Source: Astropecten irregularis (taxonomy: Eukaryota > Echinodermata > Asteroidea > Paxillosida > Astropectinidae). From it: a stretch of 64,000 nt of DNA. This document shows, in pieces, positions 22,599-34,544 of the stretch. The stretch is taken from NCBI GenBank assembly GCA_963971285.1, contig OZ020252.1, forward strand, positions 8,469,662 to 8,533,661. The letters run 5' to 3'. Made by a program: the position numbers and the translations under genes. The notes under the pieces were generated by a model. The model searched no databases, was not told the DNA's origin, and saw nothing but the letters and a program-made list of their open reading frames with translations. Positions within the stretch are counted from its first letter, which is position 1; each line of letters begins with the position of its first letter.

Positions 22599-22934
22599 CA
22601 TTTTTTGTGGTGGTCATCATTTGTACATGGGTTGGGGTTAAGTGGTTAGAAGTAGTTGTAGAAGCCTACGTTGTAGCGCTCAACAGGGTTTCACATTAGC
22701 CTTTGTACATGTAATTGGTAACTAACTTTACACATCGAACTTCACATCGAACATTTTGCCCGATCGAGATACTAAAAATGGCTTTTAATTAGCTAACAAA
22801 GGGATAAAGAAGTATTCAATACAAATAAACACAATGGAAACTATACCTGTATTTGTTAGAGATATGACCTCTTTTTGGTGTTGTACTTGTGAACGGCATG
22901 AACATGCAAGTTGAACAGCTGACTCCTCGTCTTT

Positions 22935-23229
22935 TGTGCACGACATAATTATCTCGTGCGCACGAGATAATTATGTCGTGCGCACGAGATAATTATGTCG
23001 TGCGCACGAGATAATATGTCGTGCGCACGAGATAATTATGTCGTGCGCACGAGATAATTATGTCGTGCGCACGAGATAATATGTCGTGCGCACGAGATAA
23101 TTATGTCGTGCGCACGAGATAATATGTCGTGCGCACGAGATAATATGTCGTGCGCACGAGATAATATGTCGTGCGCACGAGATAATTATGTCGTGCGCAC
23201 GAGATAATATGTCGTGCGCACGAGATAAA
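22935..23229. repeat. Right subterminal array: thirteen copies of TCGTGCGCACGA
   Basis: Thirteen perfect copies of the 12-bp palindrome TCGTGCGCACGA plus one degenerate copy at 22935, separated by GATAATATG or GATAATTATG, so the unit is 21 or 22 bp. The array ends directly at the A10 tract of the right terminal repeat. Confidence 0.95.
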
Positions 23230-23263
23230 AAAAAAATTTGAATGTCCCTTTAGGGGCTCCGTA

Positions 23264-24095
23264 ATTTTGGGAGCCAAAGAAAGGATAAAAATGTCATGCA
23301 CATTGTTTCATTAGGAATATGTTCACTGAATTTATTATATCTCAGTCACATCCATTTTGAGCTATTGGTTGATCAATCATACACTTTCTTTCAATTCAGA
23401 AATCAAACCATGAATTATTTAATCAGTTAAGCTAAGGTCAATTGTTTACCTATTGTCATGTCCTTTTCATTAAGTCCTTCTGCTAAAGCTTCTATAGCGT
23501 AAAAACAGCCAGCCCACACTCCTTAAATTACACCAGAAAAATAATCATTATCTACGGTTCTCAAAACTGGCGAGCATGGCTTTTGGAGATGGAAGAACGG
23601 TATGGTCAATCTAGAACAAAAGAGGGCAGCAAACACTGTCCCTTGCATGCACTATGTGTTTTCACAGATTTAGGACATATATAAAGACAATGACCCGTCA
23701 AATCCTTATTATAAGACCTTACTGGGTCATTAAGTTGTCAGCAATAAAATTATATAATTATGATCACTTAAAAATAAAAATACTATTTATTAATACAGCG
23801 TAAAACAGAAAACCATTAAAATAGATAAATTCATTATTTAATATTATTTAATCTTTGTTAATTTTTTTGTTTCTTCTAACTAAAATCAACCTTTACAAAC
23901 CGCTTGGGACTTCAAAAATTCCAACTTCTGGTCGCCCACCCAAGTCTAATACGTAATGAATAAATATATTGAAAATATCTTCATTTAAATTTTAATTCTG
24001 ACATACAGAAATTGGATATTTCATATTTCATATTAAGGGAAAAAGCACAATTCAAAAAGGAATAAGATCTGATATTATACCGGTAGTGTGTATCG
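23264..24095. other. AT-rich intergenic sequence, nothing recognised
   Basis: No ORF, RNA gene or repeat family that I can support. Confidence 0.5.
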
Positions 24096-24236
24096 AATAG
24101 CACTCCGCACTAATGACGTCACAAAATCCCCAGAAAATGTCAGACAAACAATGACTCACACACGACTGTACGTGTGCATGGTTGCAATGTTTGTCTGAGG
24201 TCCGGTGCTATTTTTAGCGCAAGTGCGGAGCGCTAT
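24096..24236. mobile_element. Short MITE with AATAGC / GCTATT ends, copy 1
   Basis: Ends AATAGCACTCCGCACT and AGTGCGGAGCGCTATT; the interior carries TGACGTCA and CAGACAAACAATG. Copies at 40630-40768 and, shortened, 49095-49161. Confidence 0.65.
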
Positions 24237-24313
24237 TGGCCGTCCAATTCATTTGTGGTATACCATGCATAATTCTAATGGAACACCGAATATTCCGCTT
24301 TTGAAACAAAACC

Positions 24314-24467
24314 TGGGGTTGATTTCACTTATGCTTTGCGATCATCGCTAAAGTCCAAATCCATCCCTAAACGGAAAATTACTACACAAAGTAGCGATGG
24401 ATTTACCGTATAGCGATGGATTTGGGCTTTAGCGATGATCGCAAAGCATAAGTGAAATCGGCCCCTG
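24314..24467. mobile_element. Fold-back element, about 60-bp arms
   Basis: GATTTCACTTATGCTTTGCG then ATCATCGCTAAAGTCC is repeated inverted as GCGATGATCGCAAAGCATAA then GTGAAATCGGCCCC. The centre also repeats TAGCGATGGATTT. Confidence 0.75.
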
Positions 24468-26902
24468 AATCTCAAATGTTCACAGGGTGAGAACTGAAGT
24501 TCTAACCATTTTTAAGGACTACTGTATGTACAAGTGACTTTAGAACCAAATTCAACCTTAATTTCCGTGTGTAAGTTAAAAGAGAAAGCAAGAACAAAAA
24601 AAAAGGGAATTTAAAATAAATTGAATTGGCAAGCCGCGATTTGACTGCACCTGTACACAACACAGTCACATTCTTTGCTTTCAACCAATTAAAGTTCACT
24701 TAAAACATAACTTTTCTATTTTTGTTCATCGATAACTCAGAACAGTATTTTGCAGGACAATTCTGAGCAAGCCTTGAATTTAACGGATGCCACGGACGCC
24801 ATGGCCTTCATTGCCCTGGTTCTTGGCCTTCGTGCCCCCTACAAAATATTTCCATGGACATTATGATTTTCCAATGGAAGTGCCCCTTGCAATGAAAAAG
24901 TGGCCTTGCCCCTTTCAGAACCAAATTCAAGGCTTGATTCTGAGCACATTCTGAACAATGACCTGTAAAAACTCTCTGGTGCGCTTTGCTCCACTGCAAT
25001 TTATGAACAAAATTGGCCTACATTGTGGAAGTTTCATAGCAATAATAATTACAACAGTAAGCTTAAACTAATACTACACTGACTTGATTTACACTTATAA
25101 AAGTGTAAATCTTGAATAGGAAAAGAAAGAAGGTTAAAAATAAAAGTTGATGTTAAGATTTCAAAAGTCACAATCTCTCCCTCCACAAAAAACATCCGAG
25201 TTTTCCCTGAAACTTGCGTCACAGCACAATCAGGTTTCAAATATCTATTGACGAAGTATTTGTCATTAATATAATTTACATATTTCTCCAATTTTTATGG
25301 TTAATATGATACAAATGTGCAAAGTCATGCATGTCATTTACAGTGCAACAATATGCAAATCATGTTGCAGATCAGAGGCACTTTAGGTGTAATCCCATGC
25401 AAACATACGTTTTTTTTTTTGCAATGATTTTTAATATCCGTCTTAATACAAAATAAAGCTGCAAACTTTCACAAGGAAAAACCACATCACCTCTAGTTTA
25501 GATATGCTGGAATACGGCCAGCTCGACGGTCCACGGACACACACAAAAAAACGGATAAAATTCAAATTGTGAACATTCAGGGCGAAACTGCAAGCACTGC
25601 TCACATTATTAGTATGTTTATTAATTTGAGTAGAAAAATAACTATCTGAACTGGATTTCGGACACAGACTAAACTTACATATCAAATTAGATTAATTCTA
25701 ATTATTCCGTTTCCTCTCTGGTAGGAACTCAATTAAGTTAGACACACTCAATCGCCTAAGGCTGACTGGGCAATCACAAAACTTGAACACATACAGTTCA
25801 TAACTTACTCAGTAAGTTATGAGCTTAATACCCAGTAAGTTATGAAATGTAATATTTTCATATTCTGCATTTCTTTTACAGTTTACATTTCACAGTATTT
25901 CTACCCCCAAGTGCCAGTACACATTAAGTACACATCTCAATGCATGAAGTAATTTCTTTTCCGGAGTTGTGAAATGAAACAGTATTTGTTTACTTTGGGT
26001 ACACTTGGTACATGTAATAGCACTTTGAGAACTATTAAATAAATCTGCCTTAGTTTGGTGCATGTTTTGGACTTTCGGTGCTTAACATCCGTAGAGTATA
26101 TCTTAAATGCTGTCACTTTCTTGAAATTTATCAGACCGTTATGAAAACCTGAAACAAAGAGGCAAGCGTCACCTACATATCCATTTGAATACTGCCCTCG
26201 CTTGATATTAAGAACAACTTGGAGACAGGTTTTTAATGCTGATATGTAATTGGTCGTTCACCACATGCCAACCCAACATGCCAATCCAACAACATGCCAA
26301 TATCAACACTCTTCCAACTTTTCTTTCCCATTCTGGGCCTTACTTTGCAATGTTCTGAACTTGTGAAAATGTAACATACATGTCAGTTTCCCAGTTTATA
26401 TTGCTGGGAATCTGATATCTCCTTTGTGTAGATGCAGGCTCTCTCGCGTAATATTTACATGCCTAGAATGTTGACAAAGGTCGAGGGGAGAAATATGGCA
26501 GCTAAATCATCACTTTTCATCAAGTCTCAAAGTCGCTCTGAATTTTCTAATACTACATGCTCTTCACCAAGGAAACAATTATGATCCTTCGGTAGCGAGA
26601 GTCCGGAATTTCAAGTGAGCTCTGAACCTGCGAATCCACCCTGTATTATAATACATCGCCATTTGATTCAAAGTTCAAAGGACAAGCTTCTATGGTAGTT
26701 TGACAAAGTCAATATTATGCACAAGACATGCAAAAGAATGACGGTGGTCTGTGATGCTTCCCAGGATGCTGGAAGGTAAATACTGCAAAGACAACTGGTG
26801 GCGATCATCTCCAAATCTCTCTCTAAATCTCTTTTTGTACAGAATCTGCAGAGTTCAATGTATGCAATGCCACTGACCTCGAGGTCGTTGCTCGTTGCGG
26901 CA
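24468..26902. other. 3' flank of the UCP gene; no gene seen
   Basis: Mostly AT-rich. No supported ORF. A local inverted duplication AACTTACTCAGTAAGTT at 25802-25818 is followed by another CAGTAAGTTATG. The part nearest 26902 is presumably UCP 3' UTR. Confidence 0.4.
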
Positions 26903-29900
26903 CTAGTTGAACATGACCACACAGCCTCTCTTCAGCTGCTCAAAGCAGACAAACATGGCGATGTTCCAGGAGCCCAGACGCACAAAGTTGGGCATGAACC
27001 TAGGACGATGCAAAACAACACCACAATGAACAGGTTAAAGGTCAGCATGGTTTACAATGATGGCTAGATGGGTATTTTTATCATTCAATGGGCAGTTCCT
27101 CTGAGATGAAATAAGGCAGATGTATGATCATGAACAGAACATGCTGGTGTGCTTTAAAGGTAATATCATACTACTTTGGCTTTGGTCAAAGAAATGCAGA
27201 TTCATGGGCAAAAATATCAAGGAAGGTACAATAACAGTCATCTGTGAAATTTCCAGTCCCATACAGTGCCCACTTTTTGAGAAAACAGTGAAAAACAGTC
27301 ACGGTATTCTTGAATCTTATCACCTTTATTTTTGATCTTTTAAAGATCAAAATTACTTTTGGTGATTGGTTTGACTTTTTTTTCATTTCAGGCAGTATGT
27401 TTCTACCATCACCATCTTTATACCCTGTAAGTTATAGGTAAAATTCTTTTTCGGTATGCCACGAAAGTATGACAGTACCTTTAAAGAGGCAAGTTGTGAG
27501 GTACAACCACAATAGCAGCAACAAAGCTCCTAAAAGTCTTCTTATGTTGGCTTAATGCCAACAAGAAAAAAAGTCTTTGGGAAGTTCCAGAAAAATGAAA
27601 CAAAGGAAAAACGATAAAGGTACACACATGATAAGTGTGTAAATGAGCAGATGTAATTTACATAGAAATATACAGTAGCACTTTATTGACATAGGCCTGC
27701 TAATGACTAAGGTCAAAAATGTGCATAAGCTTTCGTAGAATCTACTTTTTCATCAGATCAGCATCAAGCAAGGTATATATATGGGGGCCAAGTCTGTGGT
27801 CTAGACAAAAGTCCCTTTATATACATGTGCAAACTACAAAATGCACAAGTTCACCAAAAGGTGGTTACGTGAGCGAGGTTAGCCTATGGCATTTACGAAA
27901 CGGAGGCTCAGGCTCCGTCTTAGGTCGCGAATCCATTCTAAAATAACGGGATATCAAAATAGAGGCTTTTGGCTGTGGTTCTGAAGTAGATTCTCTGGTT
28001 TGAAAAGGAAAACAGAGCTTCAGCTTCAATCATCAAACACCACAACCTATTATTTTCAGCACATGGATGACGAGATGAAGCCTGAGCCAGAGCATCTGTT
28101 TCGTAAATGCCTATAGACTCTTCAAGGGACTAGTCCTAGAGAGAATCTCACCCTTTGTAGAATGCGAGAGGCCCTCCTTCTCTGTACATCTTGAGAGCTA
28201 CATCAATGGCGCCCTTGTACTGTCCCGGCGGGGAGTTCATGAAGCGCGTCTTGACGACGTCCACGGGCGAGGCCACGCACGTCGTGACGAAGCCCGCCCC
28301 GAAGGCCGAGAGGAAGTGGCAAGGGAACATGTCGGCCATCAGACCCGACCTGAGGATGCGTTCCTTGATCATGTCGTAGGCCACCAACTCGCTGGCATTG
28401 ACCACCGCATTCCTTGTGATATTGGGCAAGGTCCCTGCAATTGATGATGATAAATAAGGACGTGAGAATCGCCAGAACAGAACACATAGGTCTGGAAAGG
28501 GATGAAGGCTAGAACTACGAATAATGAGACAACAATAATAATAAGCAAGTAATAAACTGCTGCAAACTGCTCATCAGCCAAAATGACCTGAAATATATCA
28601 AATGCTTAAAGTTAGGAGGGCCTGACGCGTTCAGTAGCTCAGTTGGTAGAGCGCTGATACTGTATTCTGGAGATCGCTGGTTTGAATCCCGCTCCAGTCT
28701 ATTTTTCTTTGTCTCAAAATTCAGTCAGTTTCTCTTGTGGTTTATTTGATGATTGTATGTATAGATTAAAAAGCCGCATCCTCTTTGAGTGATTCCCCAA
28801 GTATTGTTTCTCAGGTTGCAGCATTGCTGCGCATATTGATGAAATGATCGTGCGTGGTTTCATGGCTTCTGACTGCCAAACAAACAAAGATGATTGACTA
28901 TTAGTGACACCACTAACATAGGGCTGGATAGCTCGGTTGGTAGAGCACTGCTATGGTATTCCGAGTTCACTGTTTCGAATCCCACTCATCAATATTTCAT
29001 TGTTCACTTTTCAAGCTATATTGAATTAAATAAAACTCTAATATGAACGAAATATTAAAATATGAAGAAAGTGGAAGAATGCTAATCTAAACTCACCTTT
29101 CCATAGCCCCTTGAAGCCCTCCGTCCGAGCTATCGTGCGGTACGCATGTATGGCCCCCGTGTAGCGCTTGGGCTTGGTGGAATCAAAATTGTTCTGCGCC
29201 TGCATGCGAACCTTCACCACGTCCGTCGGCTGAGCTACTGACACGGCCAAACCTCCCGTCGTTATCCCGGCAAGAATCCTCGTGAATATATTGGTTCCCA
29301 TGTAACCTTTCACCCGAAAAAAAATTTCGAAAGGAAGAAGAAAACAAAAGAAAGAATTCCACAGTTCATTCTATTTTTTTTTAATAATAATATAATATAT
29401 AATTTTTAATAAGACAATGCTAAATTAATGTCATTCACAAAACTACACTTTGTTTTATTATGGGACATTTGTTTTTTTCATGATCAACAATAAACGTAGT
29501 TAATGACTTTCCATCGACTGTTAGCTGACCTCTTCAATGACATGATAACAGACCGATTGCATGACCGATGTTTACATGTCATCGCGTGACGTATAGTGGG
29601 AATTTCTTTCGTCCCACTTGGCACAGAGCAGTGGTGGAATCTTGCAAAGAAGAATTTGGACGATACAATAGTCTTCTTTGCTCGTTTCCACTGCTTTCCT
29701 GCACCAAATGAGAAGACAAAATACCCACTATACGTCAAGTTATGGCATGTCAACATTGGTCGCGCATCGGTCTATTTAAGGAAACATAGGACACTTTGCT
29801 GGCAAGTATCATGCAATATGCCAATAAGGAACTTAAAGGTACATGTAGTATCATACTTTGGTAATACACCAAAACAGAAATGTTCACAGATTTAAGTATA

Positions 29901-32900
29901 ACTTTCAGGGTATGAAGATGGTGGTCGTAGAAACATACTGTTAAAATGTTTACACCTGAAATCAGTGAAATGGTGTATTTATCCAGAAATTAGTAAAACA
30001 ACGACCGAAAATCTTTTTGATCTTTTAAAAGATCAAAAATAAAAGAGAAAAGACTTAAGAAATACTGTGGCCGTTTTTCAGTTTTCTCAAAAAGTGGGCA
30101 CCGTATGGGACTGAACTTTTCACAGATGACAATTACTGTATCGTTCTTGATATTTTTGTCCATGAATCTGTATTTCTTTCACAAAAACCAAAGTATGATA
30201 TTACCTTTATTAAAGTCAATCTCGTATTTTGTGTGGGAACCGAACAACCTAATGGTAAACATGTCTATTTTTTTCAGTCACTTTGAGACATTCATGTAAG
30301 ATAAACTACAGGCCTAAAGGCACAAACTAGACAGTCAAATACATGTAATACCAATGGCAACAGATTTCAATTTTTGTTTAAATGTTCCATAAGCTTTCCA
30401 TGTGCTGATGGGGTAGCCATGAATCAAGAGGGAACCCGAGTTAGAGACACTGTGGAGCACCAGTGGCTGAGTGGGTTGGCGAATCATTCCAACAGAGTTT
30501 CAGTCCAGCCACAAGGGCTAAGGTGCTTGTGTCCCTAAGTGAGACATAAACTATTTCTCTCCACCCAGGAGTAAAACCGAGACACCAGTGTATCACTACG
30601 TCTCAGATCTGGGCCTGTTTGTTTCAGGCACATGATCAGTGATACTTCTGCTCCGGGGGTCGATTCTACCAAACTCATTGTAACTTTGTATCAATCGTAG
30701 GATGTACGATGCATTGACAGCCCTAGGTACAAGTCTTTGGATGGGTTATCCTTCGGAACTCGAGCTAACGATTGATAGTAGGGTTTCTTGAAATCGACCT
30801 CTGGGCTCAATATCATGGCTCTGCTTAGTGTCAGCTCAAAATTATATTAGCTGCTTATATTATGGTTCATGTATACGACACTTTGGATGCTGCTTTTCTC
30901 CTCAACTGATGCAATCAGAGATGGTTAAGGAGCTAGATGTGAAATGGCTACGACACCAACAACATTGCTTTTGAATTTTGGCTAATGACACCTGGGGCCA
31001 ATTTCACAGCGCTGCTTAGCAGAAAAATTTGCTAAGCATGACATTTGGTTAACAACCAAATTTCCATGTGTTGTGTATCGCTTGTGATTGTTCTTTGCCT
31101 GTTGTTCACTGACCATGAACATCAAATGAAATGTTTAACGGTGGTTTGTTTTATTGGGCAAGACATTTTTGTGCTAAGCAAATTTTTGTGCTTAGCAGCG
31201 CCATGAAATTGGCCCCAGGTGACTTCACGATAGCAGACCAGTTGTCCATTTCACCAAAATAATCGTAACTTACAATCAATCATAGAACATATATGATGCA
31301 TCGCTGCCCTATGTGGGATACGATGGGTTATCCTTCGTAACACGAGTTACGATCGATCATAGGGCTTTGTGAAATCGACCCCTGATCCCATTTTAGAGTC
31401 TACATAAGACATGAATTTGCAACTGATCACTGGTCGCGTGCCTGAAACTAACATGCTCTCAGTGTCCATGCGCTAACACAATAGCAGCCAACTGAAAAGT
31501 TACTTCCCTGCTATGAAGCTGAGATGGTTTTAGGTGAGATAGGACATCTTTGCTTATAAAATGATTCATGATAGAAAGTCACATTAACTCGAATCCGACA
31601 CGCTCCACACATGCAATATGTTTACTTGTACACAAGCTTCTCCAGGGGATGAATTTGACACAAACCTCAATGGCTGCTTATTGTGGACGGCTAGACAATG
31701 GGAGACTTTTGAGAAGTTGGCGGCAGCAGACTAAAGTCTCTTTTTGCTATCACTGAGCATGCGCGCGCAATTGTGAGCATGCACGCGTGCGTGCACGTGC
31801 GCTACCAACTTGAAGAACCAGCTCCACAGTCTCCCATTAGGATGACACATTGTCAACCAACCATCATGGTGTTACAATCGCTTCTGTATTGTTGTAACTT
31901 TGCATACCGAGGTACACAGAGGTCCACCGTATTAGGCAACATCTGACATTCAGTTTGTAAAAATCTTATCAGATTTTTAAGAAAGTTTAAGATGATGGAA
32001 ATGAGGTCATCCACACCCCTTGCCTCTCCATCACAATGCGCTGCTGTTTTTCAATCAGGTAAAATTCAAATTTTCAGTTTCAATCTTATTCTTAATCTGC
32101 TTTGAGTCAATTTCTTTCAAATCTTGGAAATTGGACTTTTGAAGATATTCTCCACAATCCTCCACAATGAAACAAGACTGATGGTTGGTTTCTGTACAGT
32201 CCCATTAGGACTGGTAGGGGTGACTAGTCCACAGCAAGGCAGTACAATTACTACCTCTATCACTAGAATGTGGAAAAGCCAGTCCTACACTATAAAACAA
32301 GACTGATGATCTCTGCACAGCCCCAATAGGACTGGTAGGGATGGCTACTCCATATGCGAGGTAGCATATCATACCTCTACCTCGATCAACTGTGCAGAAA
32401 AACCACGAGTCTCCCACACTGATTTCTTTGGGGAAATGATGACGGACTTGAATCATATGGATATATGACAGCCAATGGAGTGGCTTTAATGTCATGACCC
32501 GGGGATCTTCCCAACATGCAATGCTACCCTCGCCATCAATGTCCTTGAGCAAGGCAGATTACAATTGTTGGAAAATAGTTCCATTTAAAAATGAATATGC
32601 AGAAATATGGAAGTCAAAGCAATTATATTTCTTCAATTTTTTTTAACAAATGAAATGATGAATGGTCTTTTGACCAGAAAGCCAAGCTATAAAAAAGCTC
32701 TGATTTTCAATTTTATTTTCCTTGGCGATGAATGCCATGACATTTTTGGGTGGTTGTTCTGAGGATTTTTCTTTTGATCGATTGAAAAACGAACGCAGTG
32801 ATGACAAAGAGGGAACAAGGAGAATGGATAGACCCACCATCGTCGTGATAGCCGTAGCCGAGTCTACCTGTGTATATTCCCTTCACGTGGTCGTACAGGC

Positions 32901-34071
32901 CGATCCGGACTGATGCAAAGCACATCTGCCGCTGGAGTCCGGCCACCAGACCGTTGTATAGACCGCGCGGACCTTCCTGCCGGATGATGGTGGTGATGGT
33001 GCCGAAGATACCGCGATACTGGAACTTAGACTTCTCCATCTTGGCTTTGGCAAAGGAGAAGGACTCCTTCTGGGCGAGGGCGCTCTCACCTTGAATCTGG
33101 GATTGTTCATTGGGCGAGGAATTAAATAACAGATGAATTAACCATTGATATGGGTGGATGACGTCTCATCAACATTCAAACATTTCACAAACCAATGTAT
33201 ATATAATACATATTGTGGGGTGCTGTGGCCTAGTGATCTGCCATGTTGTACTCAACATGCTCAAGGCCTTGTGGTCAATCTACAGATTGTGGGTTCGAAT
33301 CCAGCAATGGGTTAATGGTGCTTGCATCCTTGGGCAAGACGCTTTGTCACATATTGCTTCTCTTCACCCAGGTGTAAATGGGTACCTGCGAGGGTAGAGA
33401 TGGCTTTGTGGTTTGATTAGCCTCTGTGCGCTGAATATGGTAGCCGGGGCTGTATACTCCCCAGGGAGCTGAGATGGTTTCAGGAATGTAAATTATGGCC
33501 CGATGACCAGGGATAATAATTAATTTGTAATGCACAGTAGAGTATATCATATACATGCATGTAGCATGGGCAATATAAATGACCTTTATTATTATTATAT
33601 GTACCCTAATCCACTACACTGCATACTACACATGAGCACAGTCTCTACAGGGGGACTGGATCATAACACACAATCTCACACAAACCACACTGTGGTGTAT
33701 TGTAGTATTCTACATACCACACTTTCAACAGGCAAACCATGTGTGGTAAACTGTGGTATGCATGCGGGTTTACCGGTTAGGGTTAAGCAGATGGTATCCC
33801 CAAAAAGAGATGGCGTCCATTCCTGATGATGTACATGTATAAATGCCACTTTTTAATAAAAGCAGACTTTCTGGCTGACATAATTAAATTATGTATCATA
33901 CAATTCAAGTACAGTAGTAGAGTAATTTGAAGAATCTCATCTCACCTGTAGCCTCACTTTGGCCGTATCCAAGGGAAACGTCGCCGCATCCGCGATGCAT
34001 GCCGCCATTCCGGCACTGATGAACTTCATACCCAATGTGGGTGGGATATCAGTCGGTTTAAATCCAACCAT
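26903..34071 (-). CDS. UCP2: Mitochondrial uncoupling protein, UCP2-like, five coding exons, complete
   Basis: Inner-membrane carrier of the SLC25 family; UCPs dissipate or modulate the proton gradient and, for UCP2, export C4 metabolites. Exons: 33946-34071, 32868-33096, 29097-29306, 28152-28434, 26903-26999; 945 nt, 314 aa (vertebrate UCP2 about 309). It starts [12 protein letters not shown], close to vertebrate UCP2. The three carrier signatures are present: FPLDTAKVR (Pro33, Asp35, Lys38), QPTDVVKVR (Pro145, Asp147, Lys150) and SPVDVVKTR (Pro245, Asp247, Lys250). [17 protein letters not shown] is UCP-diagnostic. The 283-nt exon corresponds to two vertebrate exons (102 and 181 nt) without an intron. 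The C-terminus is short (GCVVMFN). The ATG context is CACAATGG. The symbol is by similarity; one-to-one orthology is not shown. Confidence 0.93.
27154..27484 (+). mobile_element. MITE-1 copy in the last UCP intron
   Basis: TTAA at 27154-27157 and 27481-27484, with AAGGTAATATCATACTACTTTGG left and CGAAAGTATGACAGTACC right. About 155 nt from the last UCP exon. Confidence 0.85.
27883..28114 (-). mobile_element. MITE with GTTTACGAAACGGAGGCT ends, copy 1
   Basis: Ends CTATGGCATTTACGAAACGG and TCTGTTTCGTAAATGCCTATAG. Contains GGTTTGAAAAGGAAAACAGAGC and AGCACATGGATGACG. Copies at 45622-45842 and 60648-60930. In the last UCP intron, 38 nt from exon 4. Confidence 0.7.
28628..28705 (+). mobile_element. 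tRNA-like SINE head (family S1), short copy
   Basis: A-box TAGCTCAGTTGGTAGAGCG and B-box GGTTTGAATCCC, then TCCAGTCTATTTTTC. The ends do not form a good acceptor stem, so I read it as a SINE head or tRNA relic and not a working tRNA gene. In UCP intron 3. Confidence 0.65.
28771..29024 (+). mobile_element. SINE family S1, full copy with upstream block
   Basis: A 150-bp block (AAGCCGCATCCTCTTTGAGT … GGTTTCATGGCTTCTGACTG) is followed by the tRNA-like part (GGGCTGGATAGCTCGGTTGG, GTTTCGAATCCCACTC) and the tail TTCATTGTTCACTTTTCAA. A second copy in opposite orientation is at 46995-47264. In UCP intron 3. Confidence 0.7.
29833..30209 (-). mobile_element. MITE-1 copy, inverted, in UCP intron 2
   Basis: TTAA at 29833-29836; the other end has decayed to CTTTATTAAAG. 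Terminus AAGGTACATGTAGTATCATA carries a small insertion. Confidence 0.8.
30655..30805. mobile_element. MITE-4 copy (GGGGTCGATTTCAC ends)
   Basis: Ends GGGGGTCGATTCTACCAAAC and TTTCTTGAAATCGACCTC; interior GATGGGTTATCCTTCGGAAC. Copies at 31240-31384 and 57513-57651. Confidence 0.7.
30992..31218 (+). mobile_element. MITE-3 copy
   Basis: GGGGCCAATTTCACAGCGCT on the left, GCGCCATGAAATTGGCCCC on the right; about 90% alike by eye to 9926-10173. Sits between two MITE-4 copies in UCP intron 2. Confidence 0.8.
31240..31384. mobile_element. MITE-4 copy
   Basis: Ends ATTTCACCAAAATAATCGTA and TTTGTGAAATCGACCCCTG; shares CGATGGGTTATCCTTCGTAA with the other copies. Confidence 0.65.
32170..32400 (+). repeat. 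Direct duplication of about 127 bp
   Basis: AACAAGACTGATGGTTGG … CAGTCCCATTAGGACTGGTA recurs as AACAAGACTGATGATCTC … CAGCCCCAATAGGACTGGTA, with matching ACCTCTA sections afterwards. In UCP intron 2. Confidence 0.6.
33216..33598 (+). mobile_element. tRNA-derived SINE (family S3) with ATT tail
   Basis: The head TGTGGCCTAGTGATCTG and GTGGGTTCGAATCCAGC gives the A/B boxes. The body has CTTGGGCAAGACGCTTTG, TCACCCAGGTGTAAATGGGT and CTCCCCAGGGAGCTGAGATG, ending in TTTATTATTATTAT. This body is widespread in marine invertebrate SINEs. In UCP intron 1, about 120 nt from exon 2. Confidence 0.8.
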
Positions 34072-34372
34072 TGTGATTGTTTGTTTGTTTGTTTGTTTTT
34101 TAAAGCAACTCCTCTAATTTCTTTCTTTTTGTTTTACAAAAATTACAAATTCAAACTGTTCTTCTTGTTCTCAAATCTAACCACAAGTAGATAACTTATT
34201 TATAGAAAAACGTACAAATCTGTAAATAACTAGAGGACTGAGGTATTATCGGTTGGTTTTTATTTTTGGTCATGGATTGAAAGTTAGGTTTTTTTTAGAG
34301 AGATGTTTGAAAAGAGTTGAGGGCACAGAAAAGGAGACAATGTGGGAATACAAAGAGGCAAATGAAGTTCCT
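34072..34372 (-). other. Probable 5' UTR portion of the UCP start exon, with a short upstream ORF
   Basis: On the minus strand a strong acceptor TGTTTTTTCTACCAG ends at 34373, which would give 301 nt of leader before the ATG. It contains an upstream ORF at 34196-34273 (25 codons, starts MTKNKNQ) and a CAAA repeat just before the start codon. Inferred from splice context only. Confidence 0.4.
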
Positions 34373-34544
34373 CTGGTAGAAAAAACAGTCAGTAGTATTG
34401 CACAAATTTGAGGCACGAATCACGGTCAGTCCTGCAAGGTTGAAAAGAGAGAGAGAAATCAAAGTTTTTAGCAGTCAGGCAGGAAACTCGGGAAGGCAAT
34501 CACCTCAAAATGCCTGGGATTTTCCTTGATGGACAATGTGGATG

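Larger units (their letters stand above)
20014..23263 (-). mobile_element. 3.25-kb DNA transposon with TACGGAG termini and 6-bp duplication (IS3EU-like), decayed
   Basis: The perfect inverted ends start TACGGAGCCCCTAAAGGGAC, run on through CATTCAAA, T10 and ATCTCGTGCGCACGAC, and are flanked by ATTTTG at 20008-20013 and 23264-23269. Each terminus leads into an array of the palindrome TCGTGCGCACGA (five copies left, thirteen perfect copies right). The minus strand encodes a broken integrase-type DDE transposase (21611-22598). Terminal TAY with 6-bp duplications and an integrase-like transposase match what I recall of the IS3EU superfamily. The N-terminal transposase exons appear missing. The left third (20160-21600) holds no supported ORF but has long G runs at 20436, 20565 and 21504. 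Confidence 0.8.
30608..31465. mobile_element. MITE-5 copy (GGGCCTGTTTGTT ends) split by later insertions
   Basis: The left part at 30608-30654 (GGGCCTGTTTGTTTCAGGCA, GATCAGTGAT, CTGCTCC) continues only at 31383 (GATCCCATTTTAGAGT … ACTGATCACTGGTCGCGTGCC). The gap contains MITE-4 and MITE-3 copies. Intact relatives: 55684-55800 and 63718-63832. Confidence 0.6.

Noticed and set aside
22935..23229. CRISPR-like regular array
   Set aside because: The units are contiguous palindromes with constant AT spacers, in an animal transposon terminus; there are no unique spacers and no cas genes.
28628..29024. Two plus-strand tRNA genes
   Set aside because: A and B boxes are present but acceptor stems do not pair properly and the anticodon arms are irregular; flanking repeats show they are SINE heads. 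The same applies to 44683-44771 and 47030-47096.
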